Notes under the pieces: model-generated | Database searches by the model: none | Told to the model about the DNA's origin: nothing | What the model saw: only the letters and a program-made list of their open reading frames with translations | NCBI GenBank assembly: GCA_029718625.1 | Contig: CM056380.1 | Coordinates: 100,632,193 to 100,696,192 of the forward strand | Length of the DNA stretch: 64,000 nt | Source: Synaphobranchus kaupii | Taxonomy: Eukaryota > Chordata > Actinopteri > Anguilliformes > Synaphobranchidae | Reading direction: 5' to 3' | Shown: positions 1 to 12,179 of the stretch, in pieces | How the letters are laid out: each line of letters starts with the position of its first letter | Numbering within the stretch: position 1 is the stretch's first letter | Program-made: the position numbers and the translations under genes

Positions 1-69
1 ACAGCATGCACAGGAGATTGGTGTAGAGTCTGTCTATACATTGCAAACTTATACAAAACACACAGGTGT

Positions 70-170
70 GTGTGTGCGCGCTCGTGTGAGTGCGTGTGCG
101 CTTGTGTGAGTGCGTGTGCGCTTGTGTGAGTGCGTGTATGCGCTTGTGTGAGTGCGTGTATGCGCGTGCA
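70..170. repeat. GTGTGAGTGC minisatellite
   Basis: About four tandem units of 20-22 bp built on GCTTGTGTGAGTGCGTGT, with units ending in either GC or ATGC, following a short (GT)n run. The open reading frame over it is a by-product of the repeat. Confidence 0.85.
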
Positions 171-1334
171 TTTTTAAGCCAAAAGAATGGTAAAAGAACA
201 TATAAAAATGGTTTTATTACAAATCTAACATTGTGGAGTACTGCGCCAAATCAGGAAAAAGTGCGTCTTAGTCCGAAACATTATGAAGGGCATTAGCTTG
301 AGCTAGTTTCCCCATTTATGATCAAACATAGGATTAGCAATGAAAAATCCAAAAGAAAATACGTCTGAAAACTAAGCCTCTCAACAGATCTGTGTTATCT
401 GAACGGCTAAAATTCAGAAGTCAATATAAAGCTGTTATTCTGACAGAGACAACCAGCCTGTACAGATCAAGGGAAAATGTTTCATTTAACTGATGCTGGA
501 ACAAAAATTGAGTTTTTTGTGCATATACCGTGCACACGTTCATCAATCTGGCTCAACATGTGGAATGGATAAAAGATTCAGCCAAATGTGTTCCTATCTC
601 TTCCTCATCCATCTCTGTGTGCAGAAAAAAAAAAAACAGCTTGGCAGTCAGGATAGATACTGCCGATGCAAAGAAAACTATTATAGGGATTTGCAGTGAA
701 TATCCATCAAGATTTAGCCAACAGATGAATCTGCCAACAGGTTTATAATGTACAAAGTGGCCAAAATCATTTCCAGACTTACATTTAGTGAGGGGGGGTG
801 GTGGGGGGGGGGGCAATAACGATGCAAAATGGTAGACCATAATTTATATTCATTACACGTAGCTATTCGTGTGTCTAAACATGATAAGGTACCAACGAGC
901 CCAGACTTAATGCCTATGCAGGCATGTCTGATGACATCACGGCTTACCTGATGAAAACAGAAGACTACATTTTAGTAAAGCATTATGCTAGTAACAGGCT
1001 GTATGTTTCCAAATAATTTCATTGTAAATTTCACACCCTGCAACCTCATGATTTTCTTTAATGACTATGCAAAACATATTTCTTTTTTTTTACACTAAAT
1101 TTACTAAACAGACACAGGATGACCACTGAAGATTAAGCATGTACGCTTGCCTGTCAGCCAAGGACAATGTTACACCCTACAGACAACTCCTTGAGTCACT
1201 TCCTGTTGGAATCTTGTGGAGCTTGGACGCAAGTTATGACGTGGTAACTTGAGGTACCTGTGGTAACAATGGCCAATATAACCCACCATACTACTGGAAG
1301 GACAACGTTAAGCAGCTGACTGTACTTATAGTTG

Positions 1335-1425
1335 ATTAATGGCACAGCCAGTGCTTGAACATGTGAAAAGATGGCCCAGCCTGGCCTGGTAGCCTATTCC
1401 TTTACCGACTGAGCAATTGGGGGGG
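1335..1425 (-). repeat. Possible tRNA-derived SINE fragment
   Basis: Read on the minus strand, ATTGCTCAGTCGG resembles a pol III A box and, about 45 bp on, TGTTCAAGCACTGG resembles a B box (GGTTCAANNC) with mismatches. No tail or target duplication was identified, so this is only a suggestion. Confidence 0.3.
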
Positions 1426-2060
1426 CCCATTGCTAGCATAAATAAGCCAACTTTCCAGAAGTTTCACAATCATTTTAGAAACATTTCTTGTTAGATGTTT
1501 TTGACAGGATTTCATTTCAGAGATGCATTCATCCCCCCTACTCCCACCCCCCCTCTCCCCACCACTACAAAAAAAAAAAAAAAAAAAAACCCTACTTTCC
1601 ACATTGATTTACTGAACATCAAGGCATAAACAACCTTAGTGTTGAGTTTGCTCTGGCTTCCAAACAGCATGCAACATTTTGATGGTTTTTATCATATTTT
1701 TCTCTTACCGGTTTGCTGGTAAAAGCAGGAGCTGTGTAGTGAAGCCATGACTGATGACGCCAGCATTAAGCCTGCTGCTTTGACAGTTAGATTACTTAAC
1801 AGCACAGAGAGCTGTTTAAAATGTACCAGCCCCCCTACCTGTTTGCAGCTCTACCAGATTTGGGACAAATACATAACTATTTCTACCGAAGTCTAAAGTC
1901 ATTCAAAACACTTTTTACTTTTTACACAAAGCAGAAATAAATGTGCTTCTTATTTCAGTGTGTTATTTAACGGGGCTGGTGTTCTGAATACACCACAGTT
2001 ACATCTGCGCTATGTGCTCATAGGCTTCAATAGAGCACAAAATAAATCCATTACCTTTAA

Positions 2061-2438
2061 AGTGATACTGCAATAGCTTTTCTAAGCCCTTTTTTACAGC
2101 TTCAATTTGAACTTGGAGCCGTGGGTAGGTGTGGTTATACGACGATGATGCCACAAGGTGATATTATGAATATTCATACGGTCAGTGAGTGAAAGGGTGT
2201 GTCTTGGTGAACTGACTCAGCCCCCTTCCTGCTCTCTGCCGCTGAGCTCTCTGCTCACTTTACTAGCTGAGACTCCGCCCATTTTTATGCTAAGGATTTC
2301 GGGACGTCACAAATCCCCGGAAATGCAGCGCATGGTAAGCCGACACAGAAACTCATACGACACCCTGTGTATGATCATAGTCGAACCCAAAATATTGGTT
2401 TTCAACGCGAAAAGTCGGTTTTTGACTGCAGTATCACT
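2061..2438. mobile_element. TTAA-flanked MITE, family A, copy 1 (378 bp)
   Basis: Non-autonomous DNA transposon with no coding capacity. Terminal inverted repeats read AGTGATACTGCA at the left and TGCAGTATCACT at the right. TTAA target duplications lie at 2057-2060 and 2439-2442. A second copy at 38409-38990 shares the internal blocks CTTCAATTTGAAC, TATGAATATTCATACGGTCA and CACCCATTTTTATG, which shows that this is an interspersed family. The TTAA target suggests mobilisation by a Kolobok or piggyBac type transposase; the AG-starting termini do not show the CCC of typical piggyBac. Confidence 0.9.
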
Positions 2439-2754
2439 TTAAAGTTCGGGACAACAGAACATCTAAATATGTAACTAGAATTAAAAAGTGCTATATATTA
2501 TGCTCGAGATGGAACTGCCACTTTAACAGGTTTGTTATTTAATCTTGGTGGACCCTCAAACCTTTCAAGTGTGAGCAGACAAAGATTACCGCTTCAGGTC
2601 AGCCTCACTTCATACCTTAAATAAACTTCATCCTCCGAGCTTGCGTGGCACTATCACTCACCATCCACTTTATAAGCCTCCCCACAAAGTGTGCATCTCC
2701 AGATACCCGGCTCCAATTGAGCTGTCAGGTCCATTGCTTCATGGCTTAGTAAAC

Positions 2755-2771
2755 AGGGGGGGGGGGGGGGC
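2755..2771 (+). repeat. Poly-G tract
   Basis: Run of G just before a GC-rich stretch (2780-2960) that has no recognisable gene. Confidence 0.9.
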
Positions 2772-3360
2772 TCGGAGCAGGTCCCCACACAGCCGCACAA
2801 CACCCGAAGAGAAATCCGTTTGAGCCGGAGTCACAACCTCAACGCCGCCGCCGTCTCCGCCGGGACCGTGCAATCTACCTAAACGGACACTCCACGTACG
2901 GGAAAGGTCATTTTGCCGTGCAAATAACAGGTACAACTCCCATCTCGAGCACGCACGTCACCTTAAATGGACTGGAGAGGAGTCAAAAAGACAGTGCTGG
3001 CAGTTATGGGTGCACTGCCGGCAGCGACCGATGAAGAAAATGGAAAAAGACCTAATTGCAGACAGAACAACGGCGCTAAAGCACATTGTGTACTTTCAGA
3101 TAAGCAGGATCTTGTACAGGCTGTTATTATCTTTACCTGGATATTTTTCAGTGTTCCCTCAGAACCTCCCCTTAACATTTTCATCTCGCATGTAAGGGAA
3201 GCATAAGCGGGAGCTTGAGAGTGAGACGCATCTCAGACTAGATCTCCCAAAGATTTAACTGAGCATTTCAGGGCCTGCAGGGGCGCATCTCACAGGCCAG
3301 ATGAACAACATTCCTAGGAGGTAGAACCGTTCATTGCACATGCACGAGACACAAAACACC

Positions 3361-3561
3361 ATGTTGCGTGCCTTTTATTCCTTTTATTCCATTTATTCCT
3401 TGTGTATATTTTCTTAAGCTATTTTTTTTAAGCTATTTATTTTCTAATTATAAGTTTACATTGTGAGTTTTGCAGTCTGCCCTGGTGCCGATCCATCATT
3501 TCACTGTTACTGTACATCGTGCCTTGACATGTGACAAATAAACTTTGAATTGAATAGAAAA
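3361..3561 (+). repeat. Possible 3' end of a retroelement
   Basis: AT-rich stretch with three imperfect copies of TTTTATTCC, ending TGACAAATAAACTTTGAATTG, the form of a LINE or SINE 3' tail with a polyadenylation-like AATAAA. There is no coding remnant, so the family cannot be named. Confidence 0.35.
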
Positions 3562-3562
3562 T

Positions 3563-3579
3563 GGGGGGGGGGGGGGGGC
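3563..3579 (+). repeat. Poly-G tract
   Basis: G homopolymer followed by an A-rich stretch, directly after the retroelement-like tail. Confidence 0.85.
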
Positions 3580-3800
3580 GAGAAAAAAACAAGAATAAAT
3601 AAATATTATTTAAAAAAGAAAAAGAAAACGGGCCATCAACGCCTTTTCATGAGAGGGAAGCCGGCCTGCCAAAACGGCAAAATAATATTACCGGATCTGA
3701 TGACACATCAGCTGAAATTAGCCACAGCTGTTTGTGTGCAGGGCAAACCTTTGTGTAAACAAACGTTTAATTTGTTTTTGTTAGCAGTCGTGCCACTCAC

Positions 3801-3942
3801 TCAGTCTCTTAGCTGCTTCCAGGGCGTCTGAGGGCGTGTCGGCGACGAGGAAGCGCTGCACTGCCACCCCGTTGTCCCGCATCAGCTTCTTGCTCTGGTA
3901 CTCCTGCAGGTTGAGCCATCGTCTGGGGTTCACCCTCGCCAA
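3801..3942 (-). CDS. suclg2: SUCLG2 exon 2 (start of the ATP-grasp domain)
   Basis: Internal coding exon of 142 bp for the GTP-specific succinyl-CoA ligase beta subunit. The acceptor is a pyrimidine-rich tract ending CCCCCCTACAG directly above 3942, and the donor is GTGAGT directly below 3801. The translation starts LARVNPRRWLNLQEYQSKK and continues through LMRDNGVAVQRF and ADTPSDALEAAKRL, leaving a phase-1 break. The RRWLNLQEYQSKKLM block and the EALEAAKRL-like block are characteristic of SUCLG2. The paralogue SUCLA2 has a different LSLHEY-type sequence here, so the GTP-specific isoform is favoured. This is the N-terminal strand and helix of the ATP-grasp fold, just after presequence cleavage. 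GC content is clearly higher than in the flanking sequence. The next exon, expected to contain a KAQxLAGGRGKG motif, is not in positions 1-3800 and must lie beyond the window. Confidence 0.95.
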
Positions 3943-4791
3943 CTGTAGGGGGGAGCAGCGGGCAGCGTTATAGTCTCCCGTACCCAGAGAGCAAACCGCA
4001 GCCTCAAATCCATGGAAAGGGGAACAGGCTCGTGGGTCTAATTTGCCATTATAGAAAATGAGCTGCAGGCCGCCAAATATTCACTATAGTCTTTGCCACT
4101 TTGTTAATTAGTTATGGCTGGAGACCAACATGTTTCATGTGACTGTGCCTTTGTGTCAGTCTTCTGTCATTATGAATTAAGAAGAAAGATTATGTTGTGA
4201 GTGACCACTTTTTATATTTTTTATTTCCCACTTAATATATAAACAGGCCTAAAGAAAATATTAAAGTGAGCCCACTATATGTGCTTGTGGTGGTTACAAA
4301 ACCCTAATTATTATTTATGTTTCATTAAATAAATAAAAAAATAAATGATAGATTATTTTTAATTACATTCAATGGAAAAATTGTACCCTCCTGTAAAACG
4401 AATGTGTTCATCATGCACGCTAGGCTAACAAATCCCTGTTTCTCAGAAAAAGCAGCAGCTTGTTCAAGAAACTATGTAGCCAAGAAACCGATTGTCCCCA
4501 TATACACATAATTAATTCTTCCACAAAATGATGGTTAATTAAAACGTAAGAGTAAAAAAAAAAAAAAGTTGCTCCCACAAATGTGGTAAACATATAATGT
4601 GATCATGTGGTTGATCGATATTCACATAGCAGCAAGTGACTCCTTACCACATAGAACAGCATTTAGTGCACAAGTTTAGCTTGAGTGAATGAACTATGGA
4701 ACTGGACACCTGAGGAGTATGTAAAGTTGGCCACATGATTACAAATTAATTCTAATTATAGCCTATTGCATGAAATCATAAAATCACTTAA

Positions 4792-5358
4792 AGCACAACT
4801 GAACTTTGGTAGAACTTTGGGTTGTGTAGTTACCTACCTTTTTTTGTGTGTAATTAATTATTTATAGCTATTTTCTTCAATGTTGTTAGCAAGTTACCAG
4901 AAAAGACTAGCAAAATGTCAGAAGGTCGGTTTGTTTACCATAGATACAGACTACCAGGAACGCTTGCTTCCATGAAAACTTGGACCAATGAGGGCATTCG
5001 GTGCATTAACGCCGTTTCGGGCGCAAGAATTACCTCCCGGGTCTACGTTCCAAATAGAATACGAATACGAAAAAGCCAGGAAAAGGCCATTTAAATTTAA
5101 AAAAATACGTACGAGGACTGGTTATTGTTTGTATTGACTGAATCCGCTTCGTTCACGTTCGTATACCTGCTAGAAGAGTCATTTTGAGACCGTTTTAGCT
5201 GCCCTATAGAAATGAGCGGAGAGCGACAAATACCCTATTCTGGATTATCACCCCAGGGGAGCACAGAGCAACTAATGAACATATTTTGCCACCATTTCGA
5301 CTCATATCATGGCCAGGTAACTACACAACCCAAAGTTCTACCAAAGTTCAGTTGTGCT
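4792..5358. mobile_element. TTAA-flanked MITE, family B, 44-bp perfect TIRs (567 bp)
   Basis: The left terminus (4792-4835) begins AGCACAACTGAACTTTGG. The right terminus (5315-5358) is its exact reverse complement over 44 bp. TTAA duplications lie at 4788-4791 and 5359-5362. The interior contains short open frames but nothing resembling a transposase. The perfect long TIRs suggest fairly recent insertion. Non-autonomous, mobilised by a TTAA-targeting transposase (Kolobok or piggyBac class, inferred). Confidence 0.93.
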
Positions 5359-5362
5359 TTAA

Positions 5363-6720
5363 GCCGATTTTTTTTTAAAGAACAGAAAAAGTTCTGCAAA
5401 GTATTACCGTTTACACATGCGAAGGTAAATTATTAACGGCCCCCTTATTTAGGCAGTAGTCATTGTGCTAATTGCTTCATTATGCTACTTGAAAGGCTGA
5501 TCAAGATATATGATCTCTTTTTAAAGGAGGAGTGTGTGCCCAGATACTTTGCACGCCTACTTGCGAGACACCTTCACAAGCCTAGGCATATGGGCATGCT
5601 CTCTTCTCTTTATGGAGAGTAATGGGACAGAGCGAGACAGGCCAAGGCAGCTTAAAAACTGTTTGCTCAGCAGATGAGACTGCTGTTGACTCCAGCTGTT
5701 GCCGCCATTAAAAAGGCATTCCGTTTTAATATGAAAAGCCCACTTGAATGTTACACTTCCAGCGCGAGTCAGATAGGCCCATTATGCCCAGTGTGCGCAT
5801 CGGCCATTTACTATTTGTAAAAGAACAGAGCCGTTACAGCGAGGTTTCCGGAGCAAAGACAAATCAGGGGCAGCCGAAAATGTTGAATACACGTTTCGTT
5901 TTTTTTTTATTTTTCATTTGGAAAACTGCAAGGCCTGCAATAAACGAAAGGGCATAAACATTAGTGAGAGTAAACAATGTTGGTTTGAGTCACTCCTAAG
6001 AGAAAGCACGACCGAAATTGGCTACTTCATTATAGCAGTCTTGGAGGAGCCGTGAATAGCAATTGAAGAGAAGGGCAGCAAATAACACGGAGGAACGTTG
6101 GAGGCGTGTCCCGCAGAAAGACAATAACTCAAGATTTGTTTTAGTGAAAAAAATAAAAATAAAATGTGAACAATGTAGTGACGTCACAGGACGTGTGACC
6201 CCTGACCTCACTTGTCTAATGGATCAACGGCATCCACACCGGGCTAGAACTGCCGTGACCGTTCCCTCCATTCAAACAAAGACAAATCTGACATGGCAAG
6301 GACATACGAAAGCTTGAGATGGTTCTAATTACACTGCTAGCCTCCCGGAGAAGGCAGACTGAACTGACAGTCTTCATTATCCAAAACCTGCCTGACTCTG
6401 GGCGTCCCCTCCTCCCTTTCCGAGACAACACTAATTCTGAGAACACCACAGCCTCCGACCTGATGGCACAACATTCGCACTTGTGTTGACTGTGTCCATG
6501 ACACTTTATGCAATATGCATATCGTGCTCTAATCACACCCATCATTTCCCAAGATAGGGAACAGCGTCTCTCAGGCAACTCACGTTAATCACCTCGCCCC
6601 ACAGGCGGCATTACCTAGTCCTAAAATAAGGCCATTTGTTTACGCATAAATAAGGTGGTGGTGACAAACTCCACAGTGGTATACTGCTAAGGGAGCACAT
6701 TTGACACAGAGAGCAGGTCT
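5363..6720. other. Intronic stretch, no gene seen
   Basis: Between the 567-bp MITE and the minisatellite I see no conserved coding exon, RNA gene or recognisable repeat. Short open frames here have no motif support. Confidence 0.5.
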
Positions 6721-8213
6721 GAATAGTGCATGGGGCATTGTGGCTGTACCCTTGTGAATAGTGTATTGGGCATTGTGGCTGTAGCATTGTGAATAGTGCA
6801 TGGGGCATTGTGGTTGTAGCCTTGTGAATAGTGCATGGGGCATTGTGGTTGTAGCCTTGTGAATAGTGCATGGGGCATTGTGGCTGTAGCCTTGTGAATA
6901 GTGCATGGGGCATTGTGGCTGTACCCTTGTGAATAGTGCATTAGTGCATTGGGGCATTGTGGCTGTAGCCTTGTGAATAGTGCATGGGGCATTGTGGCTG
7001 TACCCTTGTGAATAGTGCATTGGGGCATTGTGGTTGTACCCTTGTGAATAGTGCATGGGGCATTGTGGCTGTACCCTTGTGAATAGTGCATGGGGCATTG
7101 TGGCTGTAGCCTTGTGAATAGTGCATGGGGCATTGTGGTTGTAGCCTTGTGAATAGTGCATGGGGCATTGTGGCTGTACCCTTGTGAATAGTGCATGGGG
7201 CATTGTGGTTGTACCCTTGTGAATAGTGCATGGGGCATTGTGGCTGTAGCCTTGTGAATAGTGCATAGGGCATTGTGGCTGTACCCTTGTGAATAGTGCA
7301 TTGGGGCATTGTGGTTGTACCCTTGTGAATAGTGCATGGGGCATTGTGGCTGTACCCTTGTGAATAGTGCATGGGGCATTGTGGCTGTAGCCTTGTGAAT
7401 AGTGCATGGGGCATTGTGGTTGTACCCTTGTGAATAGTGCATGGGGCATTGTGGCTGTAGCCTTGTGAATAGGGCATGGGGCATTGTGGTTGTAGCCTTG
7501 TGAATAGTGCATGGGGCATTGTGGTTGTAGCCTTGTGAATAGTGCATGGGGCATTGTGGCTGTAGCCTTGTGAATAGGGCATGGGGCATTGTGGTTGTAG
7601 CCTTGTGAATAGTGCATGGGGCATTGTGGTTGTACCCTTGTGAATAGTGCATGGGGCATTGTGGCTGTACCCTTGTGAATAGTGCATTGGGGCATTGTGG
7701 CTGTAGCCTTGTGAATAGTGCATGGGGCATTGTGGCTGTAGCCTTGTGAATAGTGCATGGGGCATTGTGGCTGTACCCTTGTGAATAGTGCATTGGGGCA
7801 TTGTGGTTGTACCCTTGTGAATAGTGCATGGGGCATTGTGGCTGTACCCTTGTGAATAGTGCATGGGGCATTGTGGCTGTACCCTTGTGAATAGTGCATT
7901 GGGGCATTGCGGTTGTACCCTTGTGAATAGTGCATGGGGCATTGTGGCTGTACCCTTGTGAATAGTGCATGGGGCATTGTGGCTGTAGCCTTGTGAATAG
8001 TGCATGGGGCATTGTGGTTGTACCCTTGTGAATAGTGCATGGGGCATTGTGGCTGTAGCCTTGTGAATAGGGCATGGGGCATTGTGGTTGTAGCCTTGTG
8101 AATAGTGCATGGGGCATTGTGGTTGTACCCTTGTGAATAGTGCATTGGGGCATTGTGGTTGTACCCTTGTGAATAGTGCATGGGGCATTGTGGCATTGTA
8201 GTTGTACCCTTGA
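6721..8213. repeat. 35-bp minisatellite, about 42 units
   Basis: Tandem array of a 35-bp unit, TAGTGCATGGGGCATTGTGG followed by CTGTACCCTTGTGAA. Variant sites recur: GGCTG or GGTTG, GTACCC or GTAGCC, a 36-bp form with ATTGGGG, and a form with AGGGCATGG. One unit near 6937 has a longer insertion. Because 35 is not a multiple of 3 and the minus strand of the unit has no stop, all three minus frames stay open for hundreds of codons with the same 35-residue pattern. This is a repeat artefact and not a gene. Confidence 0.97.
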
Positions 8214-10695
8214 ATAACCGCAGAAATGATGGATGTCTACTGAGCAAATAAATGATCTTGAGAAATGTCTGGCGTAGACTTGTGCAACATTCCAATCTCT
8301 AAAAGGTGTCTGAAAATAGTGCCTTTTTTTCTGATAACCGAAAACTAAAAATTGGGCGTTTGTAAGATTACTTATGAGTGGGGTATGCATTTCCTTTTAA
8401 CTTCTTGATCTGACAACAAAAGCTTGTGGGTTCCACCCTGTGAAGAAGTGTATTCAACACATTTTGCTTTGTTTTCGTACTCAAACAATATGACAAGAAT
8501 CGCCATTCGATAAGAACCGGATTCGATAAGGAGAATCGGAATACATGAGATCTAAACGATACCCAAACCCTACATTTCATTCATGAAATACTGCCCACAC
8601 ACATATTCGGTGTCTGTCGGTTCCAACAATCAGGACTGTCTATATGTGTGTGTGTGTTTGTGCACACACACACACACACACATACAAATACACATCACAC
8701 ATTTAATTCAAACTCCACAATGTTTAAGGGTGTGATCAAAGTAAATCTGAAAAAAAGTGAATTTTGACAGGCAGAACGACTGCACGGTGCACAAAACACC
8801 AATGCAATTGGACTCAACATCACACGAGCAATGACAAGGCCATGACTTTCAGATGAGGTTAGGAGCCACTCCATCATTTATAAAGGAATCGTAATGAGGC
8901 GTGCTTTGTTCAGTGCTCCAATGCAGGTGACGGCAAAATGTCACATATACATCCCAAAACCCTTGAAATTAAAGGATAAAACATAAACAAATACAACCCC
9001 GTCAATGTACCACGGTCCATTATGCTTACTTGAGAACATAAGATCAAAATTTAAAGACATAGGTTAATAATGTAAATCCTAATAATCTGAGTGTAGTGGA
9101 AACGGCGCAAACGAATCACAACTGTGAAATCTCATTAACATTATAACGGATAAGCACAGTCATTGCTGTCCTTAAAAGAGAGAGCTATGTTGGCAGGTAT
9201 TGAAACAAATATGAAAAAAGACAGATGAACTAAATACAAGAGAAACAGATGAAAACAGAGTTGTGAAACATAAATATTGTATCAATCACATTTGGTGGCA
9301 CAGTACCAAAGTTGTGCCCTGGCCCTCGGGATTCTAAATCTCATTCAGTTCCACAGTTCTCTTTTATAAAACACATTCAGTAAAATGTTGAGGTTAGTTT
9401 CGTCATTCACTATAGACAACCAGACATTCCCCTTTTATAGAGTACACAACCTAGTTCAAAATATGTCAACTGTTTATGAGGATCAATACAGAATGGACAG
9501 AAACGTAACCTTCTCTGTTATGTATGCTACATTACTGCCCCGTTCAAATCTTTTCCGAGAAGGTTCTCCAATTGATTGGAACGCCCGGTGTGAAAAATAG
9601 TATACTATGATGTACTTCAGCATATTTGAAGCCTAATTAAAGTTTATATAATTATACTTCAAGTATGCCCAAGTATACCGTTTTTCACATGGGTCACCTG
9701 ACCTCTCATGAATAGATAACATCTGTTTCTGGGTCGCTTCCAGAGGCTGGCTGGACACTCTATATTTTTATGGATTTCTTAAGTGTTGTGCTGTATTAGC
9801 TGGCCTAAATTCATTAGCAGTCTTGCTGAGCTACAGAGGGTTAAGTGATGGGACACAATGCATTGAAAGCACTCTGAAAGTGTATAGAACGATTGCCCTG
9901 GATACCTTATCTTCACAGCAAACTTGTGACACCCTACATAAATTGTCGCTTCTTACAGGGGTGGTATTCAGGCACTTGCGACAATTAGATCCACAGATTA
10001 CAGAGGTTTTCAGTGCTGTGAAAACCATTTTCATTTGCAAAACTCATTTTAGATGTTTTAGCGCAAACAAAAAGACCTCAGTCTTCGACAGCTGCCTTCG
10101 AATCAAACAAAATACATGCCTACTGCCACAGGTCAGCAAAATTTTGAAATCAAATCAGCTACATTAAATCAAAAATACACGTTTCACACTGCTCTACAGC
10201 CAGCTGTATACTGCTGATTCCCTTGCTTATTTTCTTCATCGGACAGGGTGTGCTTTTTTGTCTCAGAGATCTTTGAGAATAGGAGGACGGAAATGCACTA
10301 GGCCTATGACATGGATAACAGGCATGCCATCTGCACATGACAGTCCCAATAGTTTGGGAGTGACTGCAAAGAGGTCTTTATGGGTACTATGTCATTTTCA
10401 GTGTCTTCCATTTCAGAAAAAAACTACAAAATGTTTCAATTTGGGAGGAAGGTCTGTTAGTGCAAATACAGCAAACCACTCAGTTAAAGAAAAAGAAAGG
10501 ATAAATCAGTGCACGTAAAATATTAAATGTTCTTTATTGTGTTTACTATAATAGGCTTCTCGACTGAAAGCCCTTAATTTTAATTACAAAGAACGTGACC
10601 CAACTTGAAATAGCACGGAAAGATTGCACGTGCCCATTTTGCCAGAATGGTCACTATTTTATCTAAGTTAAAGACACCCCAATGGAGTTCTTTAT
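8214..10695. other. Intronic stretch with a short (TG)n/(CA)n palindrome
   Basis: Contains a 35-40 bp TGTGTG...CACACA palindrome near 8646-8690. I see no exon, RNA gene or clear transposon elsewhere in the stretch. Confidence 0.45.
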
Positions 10696-10696
10696 A

Positions 10697-12178
10697 GTAG
10701 GGACACACCGATATGAAGATTTCTGCCCACTACCGATTTCCTAATGTGGTTTACATCCTACCTGAAAAATAGAACTTTCTCTGTAAATATCAAGAGCTCT
10801 TCATCCTCCTCTGCCACCATTCCCTGTGGGGTCCCCCAGGGGTCAATTTTAGGGCCTATTTTGTTCTCCCTTTACATGCTCCCCCTGGGTTCTATTATCA
10901 AGAGATACAATATTTCTTTCCACTCTTACACGGACGACACACAGCTGTACCTCCCACTGAAAGTTAACGACGAATGTTCTCTTAAGAACCTGTGGCTAAG
11001 AATTTCCTCAAAATCTGAGGTAATTTTATTCAGCCCGCCTGACTAAATAAAATTATTCAGCCCGCCTATTAAAGGTTTCTCCAAAGATCTAGGACTTCTG
11101 TCCTGCCTGGTCAAACCCCATGTCAAAAACATTGGTGTCATTTTTGACTCAGCCCAAAAATTTGATAGTCAGATAAACTCTGTTGTTAAAGCCAGTTTCT
11201 TCCACCTCGGAGCCATAGCCAAAACCAAGCCCTTCCTATCATTTCACAACCTGTAACTAGTCATCCACGCCTTCATCTCGCCACGATTACTGCAATTCCC
11301 TGTATTTAGGTCACTCATTCCTTCGCCAACTGCAGCTAGTACAAAATGTCGCTGCTATGATTATAAAAATGTGCTATAAATGCGGCTTTTAACAGGAAAG
11401 AAAAAAAGAGACCACATCACACCCATTCTTGCCTCCCTGCACTGGCTCCCAGTTAGTTTTATAATTAATTTAAAGATTTTACAGTTTGTTTATAAAGCAC
11501 AAAATGGTTTGGCCCGTCCCTATATTTGTGATCTTCTTCACCCCTATTCCACGCCCAGGTCACTGAGGTCCTCCACCCAACTGTTGCTTTCTGTTCCCCG
11601 ATCTCGGTTAAAGCTGAAGGGTGACCGGGCCTTTGCCGTGGCCGCCTCGAACTGTGGAACAGTTTGCTTCATCTCATTAGATCTGCACCCTCCATAAACA
11701 CATTTAAATCTCAACTTAAATCCTATCTTTTCTCACTTGCTTTTAATTCCATGTGAGATCTGTCATAGTTTCTGTGTATTCTATGTATTATTGCCTTGTT
11801 TTTTGTGTCGGTTTTAAAAGTTGTATCCTTTGTCATTGCTGTCCATGTATGTATTAATTGTACAGCACTTCGACGTTGACGGTAGTCTTTTTAAATGTGC
11901 TTTAGAAATAAAATTGACTTGACTTGAAGTACAGGACCACGGAAATGCAGTAACAGCTGTAACAATGAGAGCAAGGGTGCTTTATGCAAATTTGCTTTTC
12001 ATACCGTGTTATTTAGCTTTAGGCGGTCAGTTGTTCTAGATAAATTTGAAAATATAGGCTAACTATATCTAGAAATATTGCCATCTAGAAGTGTAAAACG
12101 AGTGCCAATGGCCAATTGTGCAATTTTATTTGTTTGTTTGTTAGCTGATACCGATTGACTAATTCTGTGCATCCATAG
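10697..12178. mobile_element. hAT-like MITE split by a LINE
   Basis: The left end near 10697 reads AGGGACACACCGATATGAA then ACTACCGATTTC. The right end near 12147-12178 contains GATACCGATT and TGTGCATCCAT, roughly the inverse. This matches the fish repeat type with an AGGGATGCACCGATA terminus. The LINE at 10742-11927 lies between them. The termini are diverged and no target duplication was confirmed. Confidence 0.4.
10742..11927 (+). pseudogene. Decayed L2-clade LINE, 5'-truncated, with internal deletion
   Basis: Non-LTR retrotransposon remnant. The peptide at 10744-11046 has the reverse transcriptase block [17 protein letters not shown] and the catalytic box YTDDTQLY, where the usual Ala/Val before DD is Thr. 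It then jumps to a fragment resembling the NKTEVLIF region, so about 30-40 residues are missing. Stops follow. A second open piece (11380-11697) reads DHITPILASLHWLPV and later LARPYICDLL, the typical L2 C-terminus. The end near 11904-11927 has AATAAAATTGACTTGACTTGA, the short tandem 3' tail of this clade. It is inactive: truncated, with stops and deletion. Confidence 0.9.
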
Positions 12179-12179
12179 T

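Larger units (their letters stand above)
1..3800 (-). other. suclg2: SUCLG2 intron 2, 5' part
   Basis: Sequence downstream of exon 2 on the minus strand. It has no further SUCLG2 exon. It holds a GTGTGAGTGC minisatellite near the left edge, a possible tRNA-like SINE, one TTAA MITE, poly-G tracts and an AT-rich 3'-tail-like repeat. Otherwise I see no recognisable feature. Confidence 0.7.

Noticed and set aside
4792..5358. Classical piggyBac MITE
   Set aside because: TTAA fits, but the AG-starting ends lack the CCC...GGG termini typical of piggyBac, so the class was left open with Kolobok as an alternative.
6721..8213. Regularly spaced repeat considered as a CRISPR-like array
   Set aside because: Units abut without unique spacers, and the sequence is eukaryotic.
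6640..8390. Three overlapping open frames of 415-567 codons on the minus strand
   Set aside because: They are translations of a 35-bp tandem repeat in all three frames. Identical peptide repeats in every frame and absence of any domain show that this is not a coding gene.
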